Below are positions 7,618 to 14,354 of a stretch of 14,354 bases of DNA, piece by piece (positions within the stretch are counted from its first letter, which is position 1; every line of letters starts with the position of its first letter). Origin of the DNA: Spirochaetaceae bacterium (GTDB lineage: Bacteria > Spirochaetota > Spirochaetia > SZUA-6 > RPPD01). A model generated the notes under the pieces. That model was not told the DNA's origin and did no database searches. It saw only the letters and a list, made by a program, of their open reading frames with translations. The stretch lies in the NCBI GenBank assembly GCA_003818675.1, contig RPPD01000007.1:1-14354 (forward strand). Reading direction: 5' to 3'. The position numbers and the translations under genes were made by a program.

Positions 7618-7698
7618 TCCTTTTTTATAAAGCAAAACATGCCAAAAGGCATATCCTCCAGGGCTGGAAAAAAATGTGATTATGACAGCATAAATCGT

Positions 7699-7704
7699 TA
7701 TAAT
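7699..7704 (+). promoter_or_regulatory. Candidate -10 box of the signalling operon
   Basis: A perfect TATAAT lies 23 bases before the ATG at 7728; the start of transcription would be near 7711. The -35 region (about 7675-7681, TGTGATT) is poor, which fits an activator-dependent promoter but could also mean the match is chance. Confidence 0.35.
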
Positions 7705-7727
7705 TGTAACTGTCATGGACGGTGTGA

Positions 7728-8573
7728 ATGCCTGAAGACAAGAGTAGCGCGAGTTTTCCCGCCCTGAAGTATGTTGTTGCGGGTACAGTGCACGTAATCA
7801 TAATCATCCTCATTATCACGGGCAAATTATTCAACATTGACAATATTGTGTTTATTCCACTGCTTATAGTGTCCTTCGTCATTCTATTTTTTTTAATTCG
7901 GAAATTCCTGTCAGGAACTGACAGAACAGCCGGCGCGCTTGAACCGGAAGCAATCAAGACCAGCGAAAACAACCGGGATCAGAAACAGCCGGAGAATCCA
8001 GAGAAAAAGCCGGAAAAACTGGCAGAAAGTAATTTTCCAGTCTCGATCATTGAATATGATCTGGAAAACCGGATTACATATTTGAATCAGGATGCCAAAA
8101 AACTGTTTGGAAAGGAAGACTGCAATGTCACGCGGGGAATTTCCATATATGAAGGAATTGATCATGATGAAAAGGAAAAAGTCAAATTTAATATCGACAG
8201 GTTGAAAAATGGAGAAACACCGGGCTGGTCGAAATACCGGCTGCGTTCCATGGACGGCAAGATTGTGACTGCACTCGTCCGTTCGTCCGGGGTATATGAA
8301 AACGGACGCCTTGTCGGTATCCGGTCTATTATTTTTGAAATTGATCCGGGCTTTCAACTGATCCTTTTGCCATCTGTTGATTTCTGCAATAAATATGATA
8401 TTTCAGCAAGGGAAAAGGAAGTAATAGAATTGTTCATGAAAGGATTTACGTATAATGTGATTGCCGAAAAACTGTTTATCTCCTACAAAACCGTGGATAA
8501 GCATATCTGCAATATTTACAATAAAACCGGAATCAACAGCAGGGGCCAACTGATAGAATTATTGGAGAGGTAA
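7728..8573 (+). CDS. Membrane-anchored PAS-LuxR transcriptional regulator
   Basis: A 281-residue protein. Two membrane helices (about 14-32 and 40-58) joined by a short loop are followed by a charged, Glu/Lys/Pro-rich linker (65-100). A PAS domain follows (about 102-205: 'IIEYDLENRITYLNQDA', 'DGKIVTALVRSSGVYENGRLVGI'), then a C-terminal LuxR-type helix-turn-helix (222-281: 'SAREKEVIELFMKGFTYNVIAEKLFIS', 'KTVDKHI', 'NIYNKTGINSRGQLIELL'). It should bind DNA while tethered to the inner membrane, with the PAS domain as ligand or signal sensor. The LuxR motifs are well conserved, so it looks functional. First gene of a four-gene unit; its TAA is two bases before the next ATG, whose GGAGAGG site lies in this gene's last codons. 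The ribosome site ahead of 7728 is weak (GGACGGTGTGA). Confidence 0.9.
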   Translation: MPEDKSSASFPALKYVVAGTVHVIIIILIITGKLFNIDNIVFIPLLIVSFVILFFLIRKFLSGTDRTAGALEPEAIKTSENNRDQKQPENPEKKPEKLAESNFPVSIIEYDLENRITYLNQDAKKLFGKEDCNVTRGISIYEGIDHDEKEKVKFNIDRLKNGETPGWSKYRLRSMDGKIVTALVRSSGVYENGRLVGIRSIIFEIDPGFQLILLPSVDFCNKYDISAREKEVIELFMKGFTYNVIAEKLFISYKTVDKHICNIYNKTGINSRGQLIELLER

Positions 8574-8575
8574 CT

Positions 8576-9502
8576 ATGGCAAGAATTAATCCGGGAATTC
8601 CCTCAGGGAAAAAAATACTTCTGATTGACGATCAGATGGAATACCTGGAATCAACGCGGGCCCTCCTGTCCAGGGAGGGCCATGAGACAGTGGCTGTATC
8701 GACAGGTGAAGAGGGTCTGGAACTCCTTCGCAAGGAGCATTTTGACCTGTTGCTTGTGGATTACTTCATGCCTCACAGCATAACCGGCGAAGAGACCGTG
8801 GCCCGGCTCCGCAAATTCAATCCTTACCTGCAGGTAATCCTGCAGACAGGATATGCCGGCGAAATTCCGCCCCGTGAAATGCTCAAGCGCCTTGACATCC
8901 AGGGATATCACGACAAGACCGACGGACCTGAACGCCTTTTGATGTGGGTGGACATTGGCCTCAAGGCAGCTGGCACTGTGCAGCTGCTTTATAAAAGCCG
9001 GCTCGGCCTGCAGTACATTCTTGACATCACGCCTGGCATGAGCATCCTGAAACACAGCGACGAGCTTTTCCATGAAATACTTGTCCAGGCAACGGGCCTT
9101 GTGGGAATTTTCAGCAGATTTCTTGATGTTGTTTCCGACGGTCATGACCTGGAAAAAACAGACAGGGCGAATCCGCAGGGATTCATTGCGGCAATGGATG
9201 ATGCCAATTTCATGATACAGGCAGCCACAGAAAAATACCAGGGTGCCTGCAGGGCAAGTGATTGCCTTGACCAGCAGGCAGTCCAGGAAATCAGGACAGG
9301 GATACAAAAACAGGATATTTCGGCAAACCGGGATTGCACGCTTGCCCCGCTCTGCGTTGGCAATGAATGCTACGGCGTGATCTATCTGGACCAGCCCATG
9401 CTCCATCGCCAGGATATTGAACTGTTGCAGGTCTTCGTCAACCACGCGGCTGTTGCAGTTCAAAATGTCCGTTTATATGATATAGTGTCTTTGGAGGAAT
9501 GA
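8576..9502 (+). CDS. Response-regulator receiver (REC) protein with GAF domain
   Basis: A 308-residue cytoplasmic protein. The REC domain (about 12-130) keeps the full phosphorylation set: acidic pair D18-D19, phospho-acceptor D62 in 'LLLVDYFMP', switch T91 and K114 in 'YHDKTDG'. The second half (about 145-305) looks like a GAF sensor domain, ending in the typical 'LLQVFVNHAAVAVQNVRLY' helix. All five cysteines (225, 230, 254, 260, 265) lie within 41 residues of the GAF part, which could bind a metal or act as a redox switch; that is inference. No DNA-binding or enzymatic output domain is present, and no histidine kinase is encoded in the window, so a partner must lie elsewhere. The preceding regulator may be the output. 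Good ribosome site; the TGA ends exactly one base before the next ATG. Confidence 0.88.
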   Translation: MARINPGIPSGKKILLIDDQMEYLESTRALLSREGHETVAVSTGEEGLELLRKEHFDLLLVDYFMPHSITGEETVARLRKFNPYLQVILQTGYAGEIPPREMLKRLDIQGYHDKTDGPERLLMWVDIGLKAAGTVQLLYKSRLGLQYILDITPGMSILKHSDELFHEILVQATGLVGIFSRFLDVVSDGHDLEKTDRANPQGFIAAMDDANFMIQAATEKYQGACRASDCLDQQAVQEIRTGIQKQDISANRDCTLAPLCVGNECYGVIYLDQPMLHRQDIELLQVFVNHAAVAVQNVRLYDIVSLEE

Positions 9503-10015
9503 ATGAAAAAACTATTTATCATAATTCTGGCCATGGTAACAACTATAGCCTGCTGTAATGACGGCAAATATCGTGAAACCCGTGGTAATGACACGGTCGT
9601 CGGCGTCTCTGATGAAGACAAGGAAATGAATGCCATTATCGATGCTGCCCGCAACACAGTTGGGGACTTTATCAAGGTATTGGAAAATCCCAAACCCAAC
9701 CAGACGGATTTTTCAGTCAAATATCCCTTCCCGACCGACAAGGGAAGTCCGGTTGAAATTGAACACATTTGGCTCATGAACATTGAGGAAAACAAGGGCA
9801 TATACTCAGGTCTTGTGGCTAATGATCCCTTCCATATAAAGGAAATGGAATTCGGTGACAAAGTCGAGTTTGACATCAAAAAAATATCAGACTGGAAATA
9901 TGTCGAGGACAGCTATCTTGTGGGAGGAGAATCAATAGTCTATTTTTACAAGCAGATGACACCTGACGAGAAAAAAGCCTTCCCTGAGCAGACCGGTTTC
10001 AAAATCAGGGAATAA
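9503..10015 (+). CDS. DUF2314-domain lipoprotein
   Basis: A 170-residue envelope protein. Residues 1-16 form a signal peptide ending in Thr-Ile-Ala before C17-C18, one of which should be lipidated. From about residue 45 it carries a DUF2314-type domain: 'DFSVKYPFP', 'VEIEHIWLMNI', 'GIYSGLVANDPF', 'FGDKVEFDIKKISDWKY' and 'GGESIVYFY' follow the family's usual order. Function of DUF2314 is unknown; it is often found in small secreted or cytosolic proteins without catalytic residues. The ATG directly follows the TGA of the REC-GAF gene, with GGAGGA supplied by that gene's last codons. The following gene starts 3 bases after the stop, so all four genes are probably one transcript. Confidence 0.85.
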   Translation: MKKLFIIILAMVTTIACCNDGKYRETRGNDTVVGVSDEDKEMNAIIDAARNTVGDFIKVLENPKPNQTDFSVKYPFPTDKGSPVEIEHIWLMNIEENKGIYSGLVANDPFHIKEMEFGDKVEFDIKKISDWKYVEDSYLVGGESIVYFYKQMTPDEKKAFPEQTGFKIRE

Positions 10016-10018
10016 TTC

Positions 10019-11878
10019 TTGCGTGTTCTTCTGATCTGCCTGCCGTTGCCTGGCCCTTCAGGCGATATACAGAAAGGAAACCACCAGCTCTTTTCAGACT
10101 ACATCGAGGCGCTGGCTTCCGTCCGCAATATTTCCGGACTGGAGATTCTGCGCCTGCCGCGCAAGGTCACGGATTCAAACCATAACCGTGCGCTTGCGGA
10201 TGAAATCATGAAGGCTGCGCCTGATCTGGTGGGCTTTTCCTGCTATGTATGGAACTCCAAACGCAGCGCGGCAATTGCATCCCTTCTGCACGAACGCGGC
10301 ATCATCACGGTTGCAGGCGGCCCGGAAGTGCAGGCTGACAATACATGGCTTCTGGCTGAGAACGGCTTTACCTACTTTATTCAGGGTGAAGGCGAGGAAG
10401 TCTTTCTCGAGCTTTGCAAAAAGCTTGCGGATAGCCAGAGTAAAAAAACCGGTGCGGCAGCGTCAGCGATCTGGACGCCCAAAACAATCATTTCAGGCAG
10501 CCCGGTTGATTTCAACGAATACATCGAGACATATTCCCGGATCACGCGCGGTTTTCTGGATGACGGATTTGCCTATCTGGAGACCAGCCGTGGTTGTGCC
10601 TTCCACTGTTCGTATTGCTCATATGGAAAAAACAGGGGAAACATCGCGACAATCAGTACGCCTGTATTACACAAATGCCTGAATCATTTTTTTAACAGGG
10701 AAATGGATGAGTTATATCTTTTAGCACCCACGCTAAACAGTTCACGCGAGGAGTTTGTGAATACGATGACCATGATCACGGATTTTCAAAACCCTCGCGT
10801 TTCGTACAATATCAAACCCCCGTTAAAAATATTCGGGGAACTGCGCCCGGAACTGCTACGGGAGTTCCATGACACTTTGTCTGATTTTGACATGGCAGAA
10901 AAAGCCGGTTTTTCCGAGATTGAAATTGGGGTACAGACACTGAATCCGGAAATAGGCAGCAGGATCGGCCGCCCGGTTGAACACTGGCTGGATTCAAGTG
11001 GACAGCCCACCAAGCTTCTCGCACTGACTGACAAACTCCTTTCCCGCAACATTGTGCCTGTGATTGATTTTCTTCTTGGCCTGCCGGGCGATACTCCGAA
11101 AAACCTTGCCAGGCTTGAGAAAATGCTTGAAACAACGGGGCTTATTGAATATTCGAGTTTCTATCACTTGATGATTCTTCCAGGGACCCGGCTGCGTGAA
11201 ACCGCAGCGGAAAAGAATATTATCTTCCAGCCAGAACCGCCATATTTTGTCGCAAAAACACCAACGCTGTCCTTTGACGATATACAGGAGTTTTATCTCA
11301 GGCTCTCAGCCACTAAAAGCTTTGATGAATGGGACGGTTATTTTGATTTGCCGCAGGATCGCTTCTTTCACATCCGCACACTGGCGGATTTCAGCCTGAT
11401 TGCCGCTTCTCCATGGATTGCAACACGCGCGCTGATTGAAATTGACAATACAGGACTTGCGCCAGTTCTTTCATTTTATCGCGAGTGGCTTGCAGGCCAT
11501 GCGGAAGTGTTTCACGGAATTCATCTTCATTCCAAAAAAGAAATACCCCTGGATTTTCTTGATGAACTGAATGCAGTCCTGGTCGGGCACAGGAATTACT
11601 ATGACCTTTTCCGTGAACATTTCAATACTGACGGACAGACAATTCTGTCAAAAACCATTGAAGTGATCATACCGCCTGATTGCAGCGACACATATCTTGA
11701 CAAGGTGCTTCCTTTTTATGGCGCAGGCTTTTCATTCTTTGACGCAACCAGGGAAAATATCCTGCGTCACGGCGATCGGCTTATGCGTTATTTTACCGAG
11801 GATGGTGTTTCGGGATATGTTTTCAAAATGCCCCAGGACATGTTCCTGCCAGCGCTCAGGGAGTGGCCAGGGAAATGA
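10019..11878 (+). CDS. B12-binding-domain radical SAM enzyme
   Basis: A 619-residue cytoplasmic enzyme. Residues 1-140 form a Rossmann-like cobalamin-binding type domain ('MRVLLICLPLPGP', 'PDLVGFSCYVWNSKR', 'GGPEV' at 100-104, 'GEGEEVF' at 123-129). The radical SAM core follows with CxxxCxxC at C193, C197, C200 for the [4Fe-4S] cluster, then 'EIEIGVQTLNPE' and 'IDFLLGLPGDTP' in the barrel. The base-off DxHxxG motif of methyl-transferring cobalamin proteins is not seen, so cobalamin may be bound base-on or lost. Residues from about 430 to the end match nothing I recognise. Start is TTG at 10019 with AGGG eight bases upstream; no better start exists. Reaction and substrate unknown. Last gene of the signalling operon; its end overlaps the convergent hydrolase pseudogene by 23 bases. 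Confidence 0.9.
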   Translation: MRVLLICLPLPGPSGDIQKGNHQLFSDYIEALASVRNISGLEILRLPRKVTDSNHNRALADEIMKAAPDLVGFSCYVWNSKRSAAIASLLHERGIITVAGGPEVQADNTWLLAENGFTYFIQGEGEEVFLELCKKLADSQSKKTGAAASAIWTPKTIISGSPVDFNEYIETYSRITRGFLDDGFAYLETSRGCAFHCSYCSYGKNRGNIATISTPVLHKCLNHFFNREMDELYLLAPTLNSSREEFVNTMTMITDFQNPRVSYNIKPPLKIFGELRPELLREFHDTLSDFDMAEKAGFSEIEIGVQTLNPEIGSRIGRPVEHWLDSSGQPTKLLALTDKLLSRNIVPVIDFLLGLPGDTPKNLARLEKMLETTGLIEYSSFYHLMILPGTRLRETAAEKNIIFQPEPPYFVAKTPTLSFDDIQEFYLRLSATKSFDEWDGYFDLPQDRFFHIRTLADFSLIAASPWIATRALIEIDNTGLAPVLSFYREWLAGHAEVFHGIHLHSKKEIPLDFLDELNAVLVGHRNYYDLFREHFNTDGQTILSKTIEVIIPPDCSDTYLDKVLPFYGAGFSFFDATRENILRHGDRLMRYFTEDGVSGYVFKMPQDMFLPALREWPGK

Positions 11879-12934
11879 TCCATGAACAGATAAATTCTAG
11901 GACTGCCGGCGAGATTGTTTCCTGTATACTGCCACACTCATCCATCAATCCTGTTTTTGCCGTTTGAAAAAAATGATTTAAACCCGGAAATTCCCTGATC
12001 GTATACCGGGTGTTCCCGGCTTTCCGCAGGGCCTGGTCTATCGCTCCCAGGTTTTGTTCCGGCAGCACCTGGAGGTCCATAGAACCATTGATTGCCAGGA
12101 CCGGGATCTGTCCGTCTGTCTGTTCCTGATTCATTCCCGCTGCAAAAAGAATTTCCCGTATTTTTATTTTTGAGGCTTCAATGTTTTCACTGCTGATAAG
12201 CGTACTGCTCTGTATTGCCTGGTTGATCGTCTGCTAATCGATCCCCATCGCTTTAAAAATTGCTCCTGTCTGCTGGAGCAGAATGTCTTTACCTGTGCAT
12301 CCCGGTCATCATAGCGCAAGACGGCAATACCTCGGCGTGTCAGATAATCTGAGAGCACAAGGAACGGCTTGTGTCCCCACACTTCTGCATTGCGGTTCTG
12401 GGACCCGCTGCCCGAAATGAGGATGACCGCTGTCACTGCTTTATCGGTTTCCGGAAAAGTCAGAGTGCCTGCCAGCCTGATCCCGGCCTAGCTGTTCGGA
12501 AATGTCAAATCTATTGCCCTGTATGGCAGCGGTCCTTTCGGATGCTGCGGCCGTATGAGCTTATTAAGTACAAGAGGAAGGCTTTTGCTGTTTTGCCGCC
12601 ATGTTCCACTGATTCGTTCATCAGCCTCCAGGTATCCTTCAAAAACACCGGCGACTGCTTTCACATTCAAAATGATTTTATTTCCTTCACCTGTGACCGC
12701 CTCCATTACAGGTATGCCGAAGGCACGCTGATCTGGAATGTCCATTAAACATTTCAGCCCCCCCTCTTCTATTGTAAAATGAAATTAAATTTGCAACTGG
12801 ACAATCCCGACCGTCAATTGTCCTTCCCAGTTGCCCACAAGCATTTTTGGATCAACGGTTTGTACAGTGGCGCAGGAAAGAATTGACACAACAATCCCAA
12901 ACAGGGCAATTAATTTTGACTGACGCTTTTGCAT
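11856..12934 (-). pseudogene. Secreted alpha/beta-hydrolase lipoprotein, heavily degraded
   Basis: The original gene begins at an ATG at 12934 with a lipoprotein signal peptide ending in Ile-Leu-Ser-Cys (C21) and 'WEGQL'. The same frame then crosses a TAA (12787-12785, within 'LQI*FHF'), continues through 'IPDQRAFGIPV' and 'ISGTWRQ', crosses a TAG (12490-12488, before 'AGIRLAGTLTFP') and reaches 'VILISGSGSQNRNAEVWGHKPFLVL' and 'RGIAVLRYDDR'. Near 12305 the match jumps frame to 'TGKDILLQQTGAIFKAMGID', hits another TAG (12236-12234) and ends with 'IPVLAINGSMD', 'FPGLNHFFQ' and TGA at 11856. Family members carry a GHSEGG-type nucleophile elbow between the two parts; it is absent here, implying an internal deletion of roughly 70-80 codons. 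It keeps the acid and histidine ends but cannot be an active enzyme. Confidence 0.88.
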
Positions 12935-13000
12935 TTTCCGATTATTACATCAGTCCAAAAAAAAGTCGAACAAGTCATTCCATCACCGAACCATCCCGGC

Positions 13001-13006
13001 TATAAT
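13001..13006 (+). promoter_or_regulatory. Candidate -10 box of the ABC exporter operon
   Basis: A perfect TATAAT stands 29 bases before the ATG at 13036, giving a start of transcription near 13013. The -35 position (12978-12983, TTCCAT) is weak. The gap 12935-13035 holds nothing else recognisable apart from a run of eight A at 12957-12964. Confidence 0.4.
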
Positions 13007-13035
13007 CATCCCCTGGATTATAAAAGGCGGCATTC

Positions 13036-14037
13036 ATGACAAATTGTGCAATACATGTTTCCGGACTTGGCCGTGATTACAGGGTCAAGGAAGGCAAAAA
13101 GCAACAGAATAAAATCCTCACCGCTCTTGCGGATATAAACCTCACAATCAACAAGGGCGAGCTCTTTGGCATACTGGGGCCAAATGGCGCTGGCAAGACC
13201 ACGCTTATCAAGATTCTCACAACACTGCTTGCGCCCACTAGGGGAAACGCATTTGTGGCAGGTTTTGACGTGGTAAAGGATGCAAAAAAAATCAGGCCTC
13301 TCATCAATATGGTCTCTGGTGGCGAGTATTCCGGTTACGGCCTGCTTACAGTGAGGGAAAACCTCTGGATGTTTTCCCAATTCTACGGAATACCCGGCAA
13401 AGAGGCAAAGAAACGCATAGATGAATTGATCAGCGTCATGAGACTGGAGGACAAAGCCACTTCGCACGTGTCAAACCTTTCAACAGGACTCAGGCAAAAG
13501 ATGAACATCATCCGCGGATTTCTCACTGATCCGGAGATTATTTTTCTGGATGAACCCACTCTTGGGCTTGATGTGCAGGCGGCAATAGAAATCCGGAAAT
13601 TCCTGCGCTCCTGGATGCGGGAAAAGCCTGAACGCACCGTACTCCTCACCACACATTATATGACCGAGGCTGATGAACTCTGCAACAGGCTTGCAATAAT
13701 AAACCATGGAAAGCTCATCGCCTGTGACACACCGGACGCTTTAAAAAAAAGCCTGCAGCAGGATATTTTCATTCATTTCAGAACAACACCCGTGTCCGCT
13801 GAGGTTGTGGAATCATTCCGCATCATCCCCGGAATGTCATCGCTAGCTGTTACGCACGAGGTCAATCACTCCAACCTGGAATGTGTGATCCGGCAGGAAG
13901 AGGTCATGAAGGAAATCATCGGCCTGATGACAGACAGGTCAATAGGCATCATAGAAATGAACAAGCGATCAGCTTCACTGGAGGATGTGTTCATCCAACT
14001 TTCAGGGAAAAGCATGGAGGAGGCAGAGAAGGAATAA
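13036..14037 (+). CDS. ABC transporter ATP-binding protein, DrrA-like
   Basis: A 333-residue ATPase that should power the permease encoded next to it. Motifs: Walker A GPNGAGKTT (48-56), signature LSTGLRQK (148-155, the Ser-Thr-Gly variant common in this group), Walker B with DEPTLGLD (172-179) and switch histidine in 'LTTHYMTEAD' (H207). At the usual Q-loop place the sequence reads 'NMVSGGEYSGYGLLTVREN' (91-109) with no glutamine, so a Ser/Gly occupies that position. A C-terminal extension (about 235-333) follows the core, as in DrrA/NatA-type exporters that move drugs, lipids or antibiotics. Start ATG has AAAGGCGG five bases upstream. The stop is one base before the permease ATG. Substrate cannot be deduced. 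Confidence 0.93.
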   Translation: MTNCAIHVSGLGRDYRVKEGKKQQNKILTALADINLTINKGELFGILGPNGAGKTTLIKILTTLLAPTRGNAFVAGFDVVKDAKKIRPLINMVSGGEYSGYGLLTVRENLWMFSQFYGIPGKEAKKRIDELISVMRLEDKATSHVSNLSTGLRQKMNIIRGFLTDPEIIFLDEPTLGLDVQAAIEIRKFLRSWMREKPERTVLLTTHYMTEADELCNRLAIINHGKLIACDTPDALKKSLQQDIFIHFRTTPVSAEVVESFRIIPGMSSLAVTHEVNHSNLECVIRQEEVMKEIIGLMTDRSIGIIEMNKRSASLEDVFIQLSGKSMEEAEKE

Positions 14038-14038
14038 C

Positions 14039-14354
14039 ATGCAGGCCACCGGCACCTCCTCTCGCATGAGTCTTTTTTTCCGCACAACTCTGGCCCGCGC
14101 ATATCCCAGGCTCATTGGACTGTTCCGCGAAAAGTCGTGGTTTTTTTTCGGAGTGCTCCTCCCGGTGCTCAATATTGCAGCCTACGTGCTCATCTACCGA
14201 GTCATGGGCGCCAGCAAGGATTTCGAGGGTTTTGCAGTCTTCGGCGGCGCCATGATGGCATTCTGGCTCAACATGCTCTGGGGCATGTCCATGCAGCTGT
14301 ACTGGGACAAGGAATTCGGAAACCTCGCGCTATACATACAGTCACCCGCATCCA
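14039..14354 (+). CDS. ABC-2 type transporter permease (cut by window end)
   Basis: The first 105 codons of a membrane protein starting at ATG 14039, one base after the ATPase stop, with GGAGG in the ATPase's last codons. A basic amphipathic N-terminus ('FFRTTLARAYPRLIGLFREK') precedes two hydrophobic segments (about residues 33-55 and 67-90), the arrangement of ABC-2 permeases partnered with DrrA-like ATPases. The gene continues beyond the window, so full length and substrate are unknown. Confidence 0.85.
   Translation, partial: MQATGTSSRMSLFFRTTLARAYPRLIGLFREKSWFFFGVLLPVLNIAAYVLIYRVMGASKDFEGFAVFGGAMMAFWLNMLWGMSMQLYWDKEFGNLALYIQSPAS

Noticed and set aside
7639..7652. Hairpin ATGCC-AAAA-GGCAT after the SET gene as a terminator
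   Set aside because: Only a 5-bp stem and no T-run follows on the plus strand; the T-run at 7620-7626 comes before it rather than after.
8651..9463. A 270-codon open frame on the minus strand
   Set aside because: It lies wholly antisense to the REC-GAF gene, which has clear conserved motifs and a good ribosome site; the minus translation has no domain-like features.
12371..12748. A 125-codon plus-strand open frame
   Set aside because: It is antisense to the well-supported hydrolase remnant and shows no family features or ribosome site.
12234..12787. Possible stop-codon recoding (two TAG and one TAA inside an otherwise continuous frame)
   Set aside because: TAG and TAA terminate other genes in the window, the locus also has a frame-changing deletion, and the active-site region is missing, so decay explains it better.

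Overview
The window carries about eleven intact or window-truncated protein genes, two pseudogenes and a short gene tail. No rRNA, tRNA, CRISPR array or transposase is visible. Coding density is high, gaps are about 160 bases at most, and base composition is intermediate by eye. Several proteins start with lipoprotein signal peptides, so the host is probably a diderm bacterium. TTG and GTG starts and relaxed lipoboxes would suit a spirochaete or a similar lineage, but the phylum cannot be fixed from this sequence and that placement is weak inference.

Left part (1-926): the last 26 codons of an unidentified gene, a candidate terminator, a good sigma70-type promoter and a lipoprotein gene resembling DUF2271 proteins.

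Minus-strand block (926-6369): read leftwards from a promoter at 6341-6369. It encodes an ABC-F ATPase, a very large polytopic membrane protein with a DUF2157-type N-terminus, a GDYXXLXY-type membrane protein overlapping it by 8 bases, and a DMT/EamA-like transporter broken by one frameshift. The membrane pair is a recurrent bacterial gene partnership of unknown function.

Plus-strand middle (6281-7617): a lipoprotein gene of unknown family whose promoter faces the ABC-F promoter and whose 3' end holds a perfect 14-bp inverted repeat. It is followed by a compact eukaryote-like SET-domain lysine methyltransferase with a complete post-SET zinc site and an extended -10 element only six or so bases from its start.

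Signalling operon (7699-11878): four tightly packed genes encode a membrane-tethered PAS-LuxR regulator, a REC-GAF protein with a cysteine cluster, a DUF2314 lipoprotein and a cobalamin-type radical SAM enzyme. The likely logic is sensing at the membrane or by GAF/REC, transcriptional output, and a radical SAM reaction linked to an envelope lipoprotein. The substrate is unknown. This is the best candidate in the window for an undescribed system.

Right part (11856-14354): a secreted alpha/beta-hydrolase pseudogene on the minus strand (three in-frame stops plus an internal deletion removing the nucleophile region), then a DrrA-like ABC exporter ATPase with its permease running off the end.
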